64,000 nt of DNA from Candidatus Brocadia sinica JPN1 (GTDB lineage Bacteria > Planctomycetota > Brocadiia > Brocadiales > Brocadiaceae): NCBI RefSeq assembly GCF_000949635.1, contig NZ_BAFN01000001.1, positions 1,984,001 to 2,048,000 of the forward strand, read 5' to 3'. How positions within the stretch are numbered: position 1 is the first letter of the stretch; each line of letters starts with the position of its first letter. The notes under the pieces were generated by a model. It did not search any database. It was not told the DNA's origin and was given only the letters and a program-made list of their open reading frames with translations. The position numbers were made by a program, and so were the translations under genes. Shown here in pieces: positions 8,778 through 17,546 of this stretch.

Positions 8778-9713
8778 CTATAATAGTTTATCCACCTGAT
8801 CACATAGGGTTTTTACGGCCTCGGCAGATCGCTTTAAGGCAGCAGATTCTTCGTTGTTAAGTTTAATCTCAAAGACCTGTTCAATTCCCCTTTCACCAAG
8901 TTTTACCGGCACACCTACGAAAAGACCATTGATACCATACTCCCCTTCGCACAAAGCTGCACACGGCAGTATCTTTTTTTTATCTTTTACTATAGATTTT
9001 GCCATCTCTGCCACCGCCGCAGAAGGGGCATAAAAGGCACTGCCTGTTTTGAGCAGGTTGACAATCTCGGCGCCACCTTCCCTCGTACGCTTGACAATGG
9101 CTTCCAAACGTGACTTGGGTATCAATTCCTCTACAGAAACCCCTGCAACCGTAGTATATCGGGTAGAAGGAACCATCGTATCACCATGTCCACCCAGGAC
9201 AAAGGCATGGATGTTTTCCACAGATACGTTCAGATCCATCGCAATAAAGGTGCTAAAACGTGCAGCATCCAACACCCCTGCCATACCCATAATGCGATTT
9301 TTCGGGAATCGGCTAATCTTATGGGCAACATAGGTCATGGCATCCAGTGGATTGGACACGACAATCAGGATGGCATTCGGTGAGGTTTTTACAATATTTT
9401 CCACTACCCCCTTTACAATCCCTGCATTGATCTTGAGCAAGTCATCCCTGCTCATCCCTGGCTTTCTTGCTACGCCAGAGGTAACGACTACAATATCAGA
9501 ATTTCTTGTTTCTTCGTATTCGTTCGTGCCGATAATTTTTGAATCATAGCCATAGACAGGTGCAGACTCCAGAATATCCAGCGCCTTTCCCTGAGGCATG
9601 TCCTGGATAATATCCACAAGTATTACATCCCCTATCTCTTTTTCGGCCAATCGTTGAGCAGTAGTTGCCCCCACATTCCCAGCACCAACGACGGCAATCT
9701 TTTTTCTAGCCAT
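8778..9713 (-). CDS. mdh: Malate dehydrogenase (NAD-dependent, LDH-like type)
   Basis: 311 residues, typical for the MDH type 3 / LDH-like family. N-terminal NAD site [13 protein letters not shown]. The Arg in [10 protein letters not shown] marks malate/oxaloacetate rather than lactate specificity. [12 protein letters not shown] and the catalytic His in [14 protein letters not shown] are intact. It acts in the TCA cycle, in keeping with icd and sdh on the same strand nearby. ATG 9713 matches the family N-terminus. Confidence 0.93.
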   Translation of the reverse strand: MARKKIAVVGAGNVGATTAQRLAEKEIGDVILVDIIQDMPQGKALDILESAPVYGYDSKIIGTNEYEETRNSDIVVVTSGVARKPGMSRDDLLKINAGIVKGVVENIVKTSPNAILIVVSNPLDAMTYVAHKISRFPKNRIMGMAGVLDAARFSTFIAMDLNVSVENIHAFVLGGHGDTMVPSTRYTTVAGVSVEELIPKSRLEAIVKRTREGGAEIVNLLKTGSAFYAPSAAVAEMAKSIVKDKKKILPCAALCEGEYGINGLFVGVPVKLGERGIEQVFEIKLNNEESAALKRSAEAVKTLCDQVDKLL

Positions 9714-9756
9714 ATAGACTTCATCCTTTAAATTATTCTTTTATTTTTGTTTGAGG

Positions 9757-9987
9757 TTATATTTGAACAGTTTCTTCGAGTGATACCGTCTTCGCGGCAT
9801 ATAGAAGCGCTGCTTTAATATCTTCTTTCTTTAGAAATGGATATTCTTTCAATATCTCGTCCTCTGTTTCACCATAGGCAAGTTTTTCTAAGATTATTTC
9901 TACTGTTAGCCGTGTTCCTTTGATTACCGGCTTGCCAAACATTACCTGAGGGTTTGTTTCTATCCTGTTCAATAATTTTTTTTTCAC
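9757..9987 (-). CDS. DUF433 antitoxin
   Basis: 76 residues matching the DUF433 family: a small winged/helix-turn-helix protein with VMFGKPVIKGTRLTVEIILE at about 16-35 and the amphipathic DEILKEYPFLKKEDIKAALLYA. DUF433 proteins pair with DUF5615 PIN-like nucleases as toxin-antitoxin modules, and such a gene lies 21 bp upstream. The antitoxin is second in this pair, opposite to the pair at 29 kb. Confidence 0.82.
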   Translation of the reverse strand: MKKKLLNRIETNPQVMFGKPVIKGTRLTVEIILEKLAYGETEDEILKEYPFLKKEDIKAALLYAAKTVSLEETVQI

Positions 9988-10008
9988 CTTGATGCCTCCT
10001 GCAAATTT

Positions 10009-10371
10009 TTACATGGGTATAAATCTAACCTTTTCTTTAGCGAGAACAACAAAATGCTTCGATATTCTGTCATTGTGAGAAATTAAAACTTTTCTGAGTA
10101 ATTTTATCTTTTCCCTAGTATCTTGTCCTTTAATCCTGAACAGAACAATTCCAGAAGAGATTAATTTCTGCCTAAATATAATCTCTCCAAAATCCTTATC
10201 ATTGGTCAACAGAATACGATTTTCTTTCTGGGCTATTTTAAAAATACTCATATCGTCCAGATATGGATTTTCGTCAGGTATCCAAATTATATCATATCCC
10301 AGCGTTTTCAGTTCATCCACAATCAATTTCTCTATGTTTACATCTGCCAGGAATTTCAAATAAGTTCCCAT
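10009..10371 (-). CDS. DUF5615 PIN-like toxin
   Basis: 120 residues of the Mut7-C/PIN-like DUF5615 family, predicted metal-dependent RNases. Acidic residues expected at the active site are visible in KFLADVNIEK (Asp9), WIPDENPYLDDMS and LLTNDKDFGEII. It forms a two-gene toxin-antitoxin unit with the DUF433 gene 21 bp downstream and sits as a small accessory insert between mdh and icd. Confidence 0.8.
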   Translation of the reverse strand: MGTYLKFLADVNIEKLIVDELKTLGYDIIWIPDENPYLDDMSIFKIAQKENRILLTNDKDFGEIIFRQKLISSGIVLFRIKGQDTREKIKLLRKVLISHNDRISKHFVVLAKEKVRFIPM

Positions 10372-10411
10372 TAAATGCCCTGTTCAAGATGCTTTCCTTT
10401 AATTCCGTGCC

Positions 10412-11656
10412 TTAACTTTCCATATTTTTAATTATTTCATCACCAAACTCTGAACATTTCACCAATTTAGCGTCTTCCATCTGGCGTTCGAGGTCGTAGG
10501 TCACGGTCTTCTGTCGAATGGTCTTTTCCAGTGCCTTAACAATCATATTGGCTACCGTGTCCCATCCCAGATGTTCAAACATCATAACCCCTGATAAAAT
10601 AACGGATCCCGGGTTGACCTTATCCTGCCCTGCATATTTCGGAGCGGTGCCGTGGGTGGCTTCGAAGATAGCGGCCTTATCCCCGATGTTAGCTCCGGGG
10701 GCCATACCTAAACCCCCTACCTGTGCGGCGCAGGCGTCGGAGATGTAATCACCATTGAGATTCGGCGTAGCGATAACGTCATACTCTTCCGGCCTCAGAA
10801 GCACCTGCTGAAACATGGCATCGGCAATCCTGTCTTTTATAACAATTTTCCCTTTCGGCACGACTCCGCCATGCTTTTTCTGAACGTCTTCCTCTGTTAT
10901 TGTAACCTTTGAAAATTCCTCTTTGGCCACCTCATAACCCCATTCACGAAAGGCACCCTCTGTGAACTTCATGATGTTACCTTTATGCATAAGGGTCACA
11001 CTTTTTAGTCCCTTATCAATTGCGTACTGTATGGCTCGTCTCACCAGCCTTTTTGAACCGGTTGCACTCATTGGTTTTATACCAATGCCAGAATCCTTTC
11101 GGATCTTTTTCCCCAGTTCCTTTTCCAGGAATGTGATAAGTTTCTTTGCCTCGGGAGAGCCTTTTTTATACTCAATCCCCGCATACACATCTTCCGTATT
11201 CTCCCGGAAAATCACAACATTCAATTTCTCAGGCAACTTTACGGGACTGGGTACGCCTTCAAAATAACGCACAGGACGAACACAGGCATATAAATCAAGC
11301 TCTTGTCTCAGAGTCACATTAAGGCTTCTGATACCTCCCCCGACTGGTGTGGTAAGCGGCCCCTTGATAGCTACTTTATATTTTTTAATGGTATTGAGGG
11401 TATCTTTGGGAAGCCATTCACCATACTCCTTAAAGGCAAGTTCACCCGCAAAGATTTCCTGCCAATAAATGCGCTTTTTGTTCCTATAAGCCTTGCTTAC
11501 TGCGGCATCAAATACCCGAACGGATGCATTCCAGATATCCGGACCCGTGCCGTCCCCCTTTATAAATGGAATAACAGGATTATTTGGCACAACCAACCGG
11601 TTCTTTTCTATTTGTATTGCTGTACCACTATCTGAATTATTTTTCTTTTTAGGCAA
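10412..11656 (-). CDS. icd: Isocitrate dehydrogenase (NADP type)
   Basis: 414 residues, the normal length of the bacterial homodimeric enzyme that converts isocitrate to 2-oxoglutarate. Substrate-loop Arg residues are in [18 protein letters not shown], the metal-binding Asp block is in [20 protein letters not shown], and the cofactor region is [22 protein letters not shown]-cycle partners mdh and sdhA are downstream on the same strand. ATG 11656 has an AAAGGAGGAAAG-type ribosome-binding site just upstream. Confidence 0.93.
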   Translation of the reverse strand: MPKKKNNSDSGTAIQIEKNRLVVPNNPVIPFIKGDGTGPDIWNASVRVFDAAVSKAYRNKKRIYWQEIFAGELAFKEYGEWLPKDTLNTIKKYKVAIKGPLTTPVGGGIRSLNVTLRQELDLYACVRPVRYFEGVPSPVKLPEKLNVVIFRENTEDVYAGIEYKKGSPEAKKLITFLEKELGKKIRKDSGIGIKPMSATGSKRLVRRAIQYAIDKGLKSVTLMHKGNIMKFTEGAFREWGYEVAKEEFSKVTITEEDVQKKHGGVVPKGKIVIKDRIADAMFQQVLLRPEEYDVIATPNLNGDYISDACAAQVGGLGMAPGANIGDKAAIFEATHGTAPKYAGQDKVNPGSVILSGVMMFEHLGWDTVANMIVKALEKTIRQKTVTYDLERQMEDAKLVKCSEFGDEIIKNMES

Positions 11657-12005
11657 CGTCTTTCCTCCTTTTGTGCTTCACTATTAATGATACTAAAGAC
11701 AGTCATAATTTTCTGTCATTACCACTATACGCTGAAAATAGCAAAATGCTTGCACAATAGCAATGGGAAAATATACAAGAAATAAGCAAGATGTATTCAA
11801 AAAAATACCATCGTTGTACGCCAGGGATAATCACAGAACTGCGCTAATGTAACGTCAGGGATTTTTTAAGATTCGTTGAAGTGCAAGGATCAATTTACAC
11901 ACATCGGCCACTCTTGATAGAGGAGATACTACGATGCATCCCTTCTAAAAAGAGGGGGCAATGGGATGTGTAAAAAGTTTTTTGCAGCGAAAAGTTACCG
12001 AAGAA
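11657..12005. other. 349-bp intergenic region between icd and the polymerase-TPR gene
   Basis: No convincing gene. The segment 11935-11977 holds an imperfect hairpin (GCATCCCTTCT against AGAGGGGGCAATGGGATG) followed by GTAAAAAGTTTTTTGC, reminiscent of the palindromic repeats elsewhere in the window. The icd promoter must lie in the upper-coordinate neighbour of icd but is not obvious. Confidence 0.45.
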
Positions 12006-14966
12006 CTAATGTGTTTTTATTCTTTTTGAGATCCTTACCAGTAAGTCTTGCGCCTCCTGGTCGTTGGGATTGAGCGCAATGGCATTGTTTACTAATTTCT
12101 CTGCAAGTTCATATTGATGCAGGTTATTATACGCATTACCAAGCATCTTGTACGCTGAGATTGATTTTTCGTCGATCTTAATAGCCCGTTCACATTCGTA
12201 AATGACTTTTTCCCAATTCTCATTTTTTGAATAGAGATTAGCTAAGAGTAAATGAATATTTGCATATTTCTGATTCGGATATGTCTTATCAAACGTTTGA
12301 AGAATCTGTTTGGCTTCATCATACTGGCCATTCTCAACAAAGGTATCAGCCAAATTATACGTATAAATAGGATTATCCGGCTGCAAAGATAGCGCCTTCT
12401 GAAATGACCGAATAGCATTGTCGAATTGTTTTTCCCTTTTATAAATTACACCAAGATTGTTATGGTGATCTGCTACAGAGGGATTAAGGCCGATGAGCCT
12501 TTTATAATAAAGTATTGATTCCTCATACTTTTCTAAAGACAGATACAGTTTTGTTAAATTTTCCACATAAATGGGATCTTTCGGGTCGATTTCTATTGCC
12601 TTTTTGAACGCATTCACTGCTTCTTCGTGCAAACCCTTTCTGCTAAGTACAGCCCCAAGGTTATTGTAGTAACCAGGTTCTGCAGGGTTAAGCTGGACGG
12701 TCTTCCTTGCAAAGATGAGGGCATTTTCCAAATCTCCCTTCTTTAAGTACGCATTGGCTAAGCGGTCAACATGATTCAAGTCATCAGGCCGAATGAGATA
12801 TGCCTGGCGAAGTTCTCCAATCGCTTGATCCAAACTCCCTTTATTAATATATAGAGAAGCAAGATTGCTATGGAAAGGGGCTTGAAAAGGATCCGACTCA
12901 ATTGCCCTTTTATAACAGGCAATGGCTGTATCTATTGTGTTCCTGTTAAAGTGTTCAGCCAAAAATTGATGAATCATACCGAGGTGAAAAAAACCCATGT
13001 AGTGCTGTGGTATCAGCCTCAAGGTATTGTTTGCCTCTATGTATGCCTTTTGTAGCCATATCTCGTCTTTGGTCTTAAATGCAAGTTGTATATATGTCCT
13101 GCAAAGTTCGTCACGGTAAAAGGTCTCATATGGATTTAGGATCACTGCGTGCTTTATAAAATATAGGCCCTTTTCTGTCACGGTTTGCAAGTTTTCCTTT
13201 TCGTACTCCAATATCCTTCTTCCGTATTCGAAGTAGGCATCTGCCTTACAAAACCGAAGGACAAAGATGGTAACAAATCCTATTGCCGTTAGTGTAATCC
13301 CACAACTTAGCCATCTATAAAAAATACGAAGTGGTGAAGTTGAGAGATTAGGAGCTTGGGTATGTCCCGTCTTTCCATCTTCATAACTTCTCAACTTCAC
13401 AATTTCACAACTTTTTTTAGTTCTCAAGCCACTCTCATTCGCCGTCAATCCTCCTTCTGTTTCGTTTATTTTTACAATAGAAATACATAATGCCATCATC
13501 ACCCAGAAAAGCGTCACTATGGGTGTATTGCCAAAACTAAATTCATTTTGGGTAAGGTAACATACGATTCCAGCCAGGATCCCCAACATGAGCAATTTAT
13601 TTTGACTACTCAACTGCTTATAATTTTTACCAACATACACACCAAAGGCAATGAGCAGCCAGATATACGTGCTAAGGCCAAAGATACCACGAGTAACAGT
13701 TGTATCGAGGATATCATTATGAATTCTGTCTTGCCTGGGAAAGTGAAAACAACCATCGCTTTCTTGTACAGAAAATACCGTTGCTAGATTTTTCTGATAA
13801 ACAATGCCAATGGTATCAGGACCTATGCCTAACATGGGGTAATCCTTAATAATCCTTATTGCCGTCAAATACTGAAATATGCGGGAAAAAGAGGAACCGG
13901 TAACAGAAAATTTATTGGCAATCCATGGCCTTTTGTGGATTTGGTTTTTGTCAGGAATTAAATTTTCAGTTGAAGATTCAGTTGATTGTACATCACCAAC
14001 AAAATGTTTGATAACCGAAGTTTCGTGCCTTACATTAAAGAATATCCCGATAAGAACAAATGAAATAACCAGAAATACAAATTTATACCTTTCTATAGCC
14101 TGTTTTTTGAAAAGTAAAAAGAGAAGTGGAATTAAGCCTCCAAGGAGCGCCACAAAACATGCGCGGGTATTTGTGAGCCAGAATGCAGTATAAATGATCG
14201 ATGACAATACAAAAAAAATCCAAGGGATACACCATTTACCCATAAAAACATCTTTTCTTAATAAATACTCATCCTCCCTTTTCGAAGAGAGGGACAAAGG
14301 GAGGGGAACACGGTTGCTGCTTGCCATACGAGAGAGTTTCTTCAAAACCACTTTTTTCTGTTGCAAGGGCTTGCTAAAAAATAAAATAATGGCCAATGGT
14401 AAAGTCATCACCAGATAGGCAGAAAAGAATACAGGATTTCCAAAAGTAGAGAATACGCGTCTTGCCTCAAAGCTGCTCCATTTAAAAAAATCAAATCCAA
14501 GATATTGAGCAATCCCGTAACATGATGAAATTATAGCGCCAGCAAGGATGGATATGATAAGCAAATAAAGTCTTTTTTTTGTAGTTGTAAAATTAACCGT
14601 GGCGTAAAAGACAAAAATATAACATAACGTGGCAGTTAAACCCTCAAATCGTTTATAAGTGCCGAAAAGGCTCATAATGGGGTTTATAGATACGGCGGAT
14701 GAAATGATAAAGACGAATATGTAAGCAAGGATGGGTATATCTATTGCCGTATGCGAGAATTTAAAATTATGGTTAAAGGCCAGTATAATTGTCCATATAA
14801 CCAAAATTGCAATCGTTAATAAATATAAGGCCGTTACCTTGCTAAGGTCAAAGACGCTGTAAAGACGTATGTCAAACCAAAGAGGAACAAAGATAACCGT
14901 AGCCATCAATAAGCCTACGAGTATTTTATCACAATAGGTGGTTATATTTTTCAGAATGGGTTTCAT
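12006..14966 (-). CDS. O-antigen ligase/polymerase (Wzy/WaaL-like) membrane protein fused to TPR repeats
   Basis: A 986-residue inner-membrane protein. Roughly residues 1-500 contain about a dozen transmembrane helices with the Wzy_C-type periplasmic segment around IFQYLTAIRIIKDYPMLGIG and DRIHNDILDTTVTRGIFG (a conserved HN). After another helix (about 555-575), residues 640-980 are a run of tetratricopeptide repeats, e.g. AEPGYYNNLGAVLSRKGLHE and VADHHNNLGVIYKREKQFD. Such proteins polymerise or ligate surface glycans, and the TPR part may bind partners. Two palindromic DNA elements lie in frame inside the membrane part (about 13334-13400 and 14273-14304) and encode low-complexity insertions. 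Substrate unknown. Confidence 0.85.
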   Translation of the reverse strand: MKPILKNITTYCDKILVGLLMATVIFVPLWFDIRLYSVFDLSKVTALYLLTIAILVIWTIILAFNHNFKFSHTAIDIPILAYIFVFIISSAVSINPIMSLFGTYKRFEGLTATLCYIFVFYATVNFTTTKKRLYLLIISILAGAIISSCYGIAQYLGFDFFKWSSFEARRVFSTFGNPVFFSAYLVMTLPLAIILFFSKPLQQKKVVLKKLSRMASSNRVPLPLSLSSKREDEYLLRKDVFMGKWCIPWIFFVLSSIIYTAFWLTNTRACFVALLGGLIPLLFLLFKKQAIERYKFVFLVISFVLIGIFFNVRHETSVIKHFVGDVQSTESSTENLIPDKNQIHKRPWIANKFSVTGSSFSRIFQYLTAIRIIKDYPMLGIGPDTIGIVYQKNLATVFSVQESDGCFHFPRQDRIHNDILDTTVTRGIFGLSTYIWLLIAFGVYVGKNYKQLSSQNKLLMLGILAGIVCYLTQNEFSFGNTPIVTLFWVMMALCISIVKINETEGGLTANESGLRTKKSCEIVKLRSYEDGKTGHTQAPNLSTSPLRIFYRWLSCGITLTAIGFVTIFVLRFCKADAYFEYGRRILEYEKENLQTVTEKGLYFIKHAVILNPYETFYRDELCRTYIQLAFKTKDEIWLQKAYIEANNTLRLIPQHYMGFFHLGMIHQFLAEHFNRNTIDTAIACYKRAIESDPFQAPFHSNLASLYINKGSLDQAIGELRQAYLIRPDDLNHVDRLANAYLKKGDLENALIFARKTVQLNPAEPGYYNNLGAVLSRKGLHEEAVNAFKKAIEIDPKDPIYVENLTKLYLSLEKYEESILYYKRLIGLNPSVADHHNNLGVIYKREKQFDNAIRSFQKALSLQPDNPIYTYNLADTFVENGQYDEAKQILQTFDKTYPNQKYANIHLLLANLYSKNENWEKVIYECERAIKIDEKSISAYKMLGNAYNNLHQYELAEKLVNNAIALNPNDQEAQDLLVRISKRIKTH
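13334..13400. repeat. In-frame palindromic element inside the polymerase-TPR gene (first)
   Basis: GTGAAGTTGAGA (13334-13345) and TCTCAACTTCAC (13389-13400) are perfect 12-bp inverted arms. The DNA encodes a hydrophilic stretch (KLRSYEDGKTGHTQAPNLST) between two membrane segments, with no frame disruption. Confidence 0.65.
14273..14304. repeat. In-frame palindromic element inside the polymerase-TPR gene (second)
   Basis: CCTCCCTTT (14273-14281) and AAAGGGAGG (14296-14304) form inverted arms around CGAAGAGAGGGAC. The encoded peptide RVPLPLSLSSKREDE lies in a loop. The core resembles the CCCTCCTTGCGAAGGAGGGG repeats found in intergenic DNA at 28.9 and 46.5 kb. Confidence 0.55.
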
Positions 14967-15461
14967 TTACTTTATAAATTTCAAAATGCCAATAATTGAT
15001 ACACCCTGTCCTATAAGAAATATAAATAACCACTTGATAATTTCGGCCTTTGCGTTAGCCAGTTCATTCCGTAATTTATTTATATCAGCATTCGTCCCTA
15101 CCCAGAGTTTATTAATATCGTCTTTCGTTTCTCCACGCAGTTTTGCAATATCGCCTTTCACTTCTTCACGCAGTTTTGCAATATCGCCTTTCACTTCTTC
15201 ACGCAGTTTTGCAATATCGCCTTTCACTTCTTCACGCAGTTTTGCAATATCGCCTTTCACTTCTTCACGCAGTTTTGTAATATCGTCTTTCACTTCTTCA
15301 CGCAGTTTAACAATATCGTCCTTTGTTGCCAAAAAACTTTCCTGCTTCTTTTGGTATTCCTCCAAAGATTTTTCTAATGCTTTTGTTAAAGTACGCGCCT
15401 CTTCTTCTTTGAATTGTGATTTTAAGTCTTCGTAAATCTCGAGGGTATTTATAATGGGCAT
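14967..15461 (-). CDS. DUF1640-like hendecad coiled-coil protein with C-terminal membrane anchor
   Basis: About 164 residues. It starts MPIINTLEIYEDLKSQF, resembling DUF1640/CCDC90-type proteins. Residues 20-40 are helical (ARTLTKALEKSLEEYQKKQ), followed by about nine 11-residue units of the form KGDIAKLREEV, four of them identical. Eleven-residue periodicity predicts a long right-handed coiled coil. The C-terminus WLFIFLIGQGVSIIGILKF is a single transmembrane helix, so the rod is tail-anchored. I chose ATG 15461 because GGAGG sits 5 bp upstream. It abuts the polymerase-TPR gene (stop and start touch at 14966/14967) and is probably co-transcribed. Function unknown. Confidence 0.8.
   Translation of the reverse strand: MPIINTLEIYEDLKSQFKEEEARTLTKALEKSLEEYQKKQESFLATKDDIVKLREEVKDDITKLREEVKGDIAKLREEVKGDIAKLREEVKGDIAKLREEVKGDIAKLRGETKDDINKLWVGTNADINKLRNELANAKAEIIKWLFIFLIGQGVSIIGILKFIK
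15134..15331. repeat. 33-bp tandem repeat encoding hendecads
   Basis: Units begin at 15134, 15167, 15200, 15233, 15266 and 15299. The first four are nearly identical and the last two diverged. They encode KGDIAKLREEV in the coiled-coil protein. The near-identity suggests recent expansion and likely length variation. Confidence 0.9.
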
Positions 15462-15833
15462 AATAACCTCCGTATATGAAAGTAACACGCAATATTCATT
15501 GGCAAGCGTTCTGATTATGGCAGATTTTTAGCATTTTTGCAATAAATTAACCGTCTGCAGACACAATCGTTCGGACAATCTGCTGCACCTGTATTCACAA
15601 AATTTTATCGATTGTTTCAGATATGGGAATGTTATATAATTGAGAAAATTTAGTGTCCGGACTAAAATAAACAAAAAATGTCGAGCATAGCGGGAAATTT
15701 GTAAAAGGGAAAAAGTTATATGCCCTTTTTTCCTTTGTGTCCTTTGCGCCTTTGCGGTAGGCTGAATTGTTGCCAGATTCCCATTTCCCTCAACCATATA
15801 ACCTTAGCCAAAGATATTTGAAGGAGATTGGCC
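15462..15833. other. 372-bp intergenic region with a repeat fragment
   Basis: Divergent spacer between the coiled-coil gene and the Uma2 gene. At 15731-15760 it carries CTTTGTGTCCTTTGCGCCTTTGCGGT, a member of the CCTCTGCGG repeat family. AAGGAG at 15821-15826 is the ribosome-binding site of the Uma2 gene. No gene seen. Confidence 0.5.
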
Positions 15834-16382
15834 ATGCTTAAAACCAAAACAAAATACACCTACGATGACTATGCGGCTATGGACGATGATAAACGATACG
15901 AGCTTATTGAAGGAGAATTGTATATGGTGCCAGCACCCGGTTTTTATCATCAAACTATTTCAATGAATATTTCTCATTCTTTGAAACGGTTCGTTAAAGA
16001 AAATAATTTGGGAACGGTACTTTATGCCCCCTTTGATGTAGTCTTGTCGGAAACGGATGTCGTACAGCCGGATATCATTTTTGTTTCTAAAGAAAGAATG
16101 GGCTTGATGACAGAAAAGAATTTACGGGGTGCGCCAGATTTGGCGATCGAGATTTTATCGACCACTACCAGAGAGAGGGACAAGCTGGTAAAAAAGAGAC
16201 TTTATAGGGAATATGGCGTGAAAGAATTCTGGATAGTAGATCCAGATAAGAGAACAATCGAAATTATGGTATTAAAAGAAACAGGCTTTGAAACCCTCGG
16301 TATATATTTTATTGATGATGAACTTACCTCTCCCCTTTTAAGAGGTTTTAATCTCAATTTAAAAGAGGTATTTTCAGATTAA
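15834..16382 (+). CDS. Uma2 family (DUF820) putative restriction-like endonuclease
   Basis: 182 residues. The domain pattern YELIEGELYMVPAPGFYH, VVQPDIIFVS and PDLAIEILSTTTRERD with YREYGVKEFWIVDP is the Uma2/DUF820 PD-(D/E)xK nuclease-like fold. Candidate active-site residues are D78 in QPDI, E92-type acids in AIEIL, and the Lys in KRLYREYGVKEFW. ATG 15834 is preferred over TTG 15828 because AAGGAG ends 7 bp before the ATG but only 1 bp before the TTG. These genes are often in large dispersed families, and no cellular role is established. Confidence 0.85.
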   Translation: MLKTKTKYTYDDYAAMDDDKRYELIEGELYMVPAPGFYHQTISMNISHSLKRFVKENNLGTVLYAPFDVVLSETDVVQPDIIFVSKERMGLMTEKNLRGAPDLAIEILSTTTRERDKLVKKRLYREYGVKEFWIVDPDKRTIEIMVLKETGFETLGIYFIDDELTSPLLRGFNLNLKEVFSD

Positions 16383-16388
16383 TATTAC

Positions 16389-17546
16389 ATGAAGATAGCC
16401 ATTAATACAACATCAACAGTTGCAGGTGGTGGTGTTACGTACATAAAAAATCTGTTAACATATTTGTCAAAAATAGATGCTACTCATCAATATTTGATAC
16501 TAACAACCCTTGCAGGAAAAGAAACATTTTATTTTCAACATCCTAATTTCACATTTTTGCCTTTCAAACTTCCCTCAATAAGTTCGATATCACGCCTATG
16601 TTGGGAGCAGGTATTTTTACCCATATTCCTCAAAAGGAAAAACGTTGATATACTTTTTTCTCCAGCCAACATGTGTCCTCTCTTCACCAGGCTTCCAAAC
16701 GTAGTTACAATACAGAACATCGAGCCGTTTAGCAATACTGTTTCAAAAGGTCGGGGTTTTATTCAAAATGTAAGACTAAAACTATTAAAGTTTTTAACAT
16801 CTTTATCAATTAAAAAGTCTCAAATAGTTATTTTCCCCTCAACAAAGGCGCGTATTGATGCAGAAAAGTCCGGCATTGTGATTAAACGTTCTGAAGTTGT
16901 TTATCATGGTGTTAACAAGGAAATATTTTATCCCCGCAATGAAGATGAGATGTCTCAGCAATGTACGAAAAAATATGGGTTAGATAAATTCATTCTCTAT
17001 GTATCTCATATCCAGAGGTATAAAAATTTTTTAGAACTTATCAAGGCGTTTGTACTTCTGAGGGGTAAGATAGATGATAACATTCAGCTTGTGTTTGCAG
17101 GAAGATGCTTTGACGAGGAATATTATAAAGAGATGGAGGCGTTTATTAAAGAGAATAGATATGAGAACCAAATCATTTTTTTGGGAAACGTTCCCTATGA
17201 GGAATTACCCTTTCTCTATTCTGCTTGTAAGATATTTGTTTATCCTTCAACCTGTGAGTCGTTTGGAATGACTTTAGTGGAGGCTATGGCTTGTGGTGCA
17301 CCTATACTAGCTTCTCGGATGGAACCAATGACAGAAATCTGCGCGGATGCCGCATTCTATTTTGATCCAATAAATCCTGCTGCAATAGCAGTGGCGATGG
17401 ATACAATATTAAAAGACCATCATCGCATTTCTGTGATGTCTGAAAAAGCACAAGAGAGAGCAAAAATCTTTTCCTGGGAGAATACAGTCTTGAATACATT
17501 AAAAGTTCTTGAGAGTGTTACTCAAAACGCCCGTCTTGCTCCATAA
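16389..17546 (+). CDS. Glycosyltransferase family 4 (GT-B fold)
   Basis: 385 residues. The N-terminal domain begins MKIAINTTSTVAGGGVTYIKN (glycine loop GGGV). The C-terminal Rossmann domain has FILYVSHIQRYKNFLELIKAF and the retaining-GT motif ESFGMTLVEAMACG (E-x7-E). It transfers a sugar to a growing surface glycan; donor and acceptor unknown. It lies 6 bp after the Uma2 gene, and its last 29 bp overlap the 3' end of the convergent membrane glycosyltransferase gene. Confidence 0.88.
   Translation: MKIAINTTSTVAGGGVTYIKNLLTYLSKIDATHQYLILTTLAGKETFYFQHPNFTFLPFKLPSISSISRLCWEQVFLPIFLKRKNVDILFSPANMCPLFTRLPNVVTIQNIEPFSNTVSKGRGFIQNVRLKLLKFLTSLSIKKSQIVIFPSTKARIDAEKSGIVIKRSEVVYHGVNKEIFYPRNEDEMSQQCTKKYGLDKFILYVSHIQRYKNFLELIKAFVLLRGKIDDNIQLVFAGRCFDEEYYKEMEAFIKENRYENQIIFLGNVPYEELPFLYSACKIFVYPSTCESFGMTLVEAMACGAPILASRMEPMTEICADAAFYFDPINPAAIAVAMDTILKDHHRISVMSEKAQERAKIFSWENTVLNTLKVLESVTQNARLAP

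Noticed and set aside
8738-8803. Longer N-terminus for PyrE starting at 8803
   Set aside because: It would translate through a perfect palindrome and overlap mdh; the family N-terminus begins at ATG 8737.
15134-15331. CRISPR-like array (regular 33-bp units)
   Set aside because: The units are contiguous without spacers, lie inside a coding sequence and encode an 11-residue hendecad.
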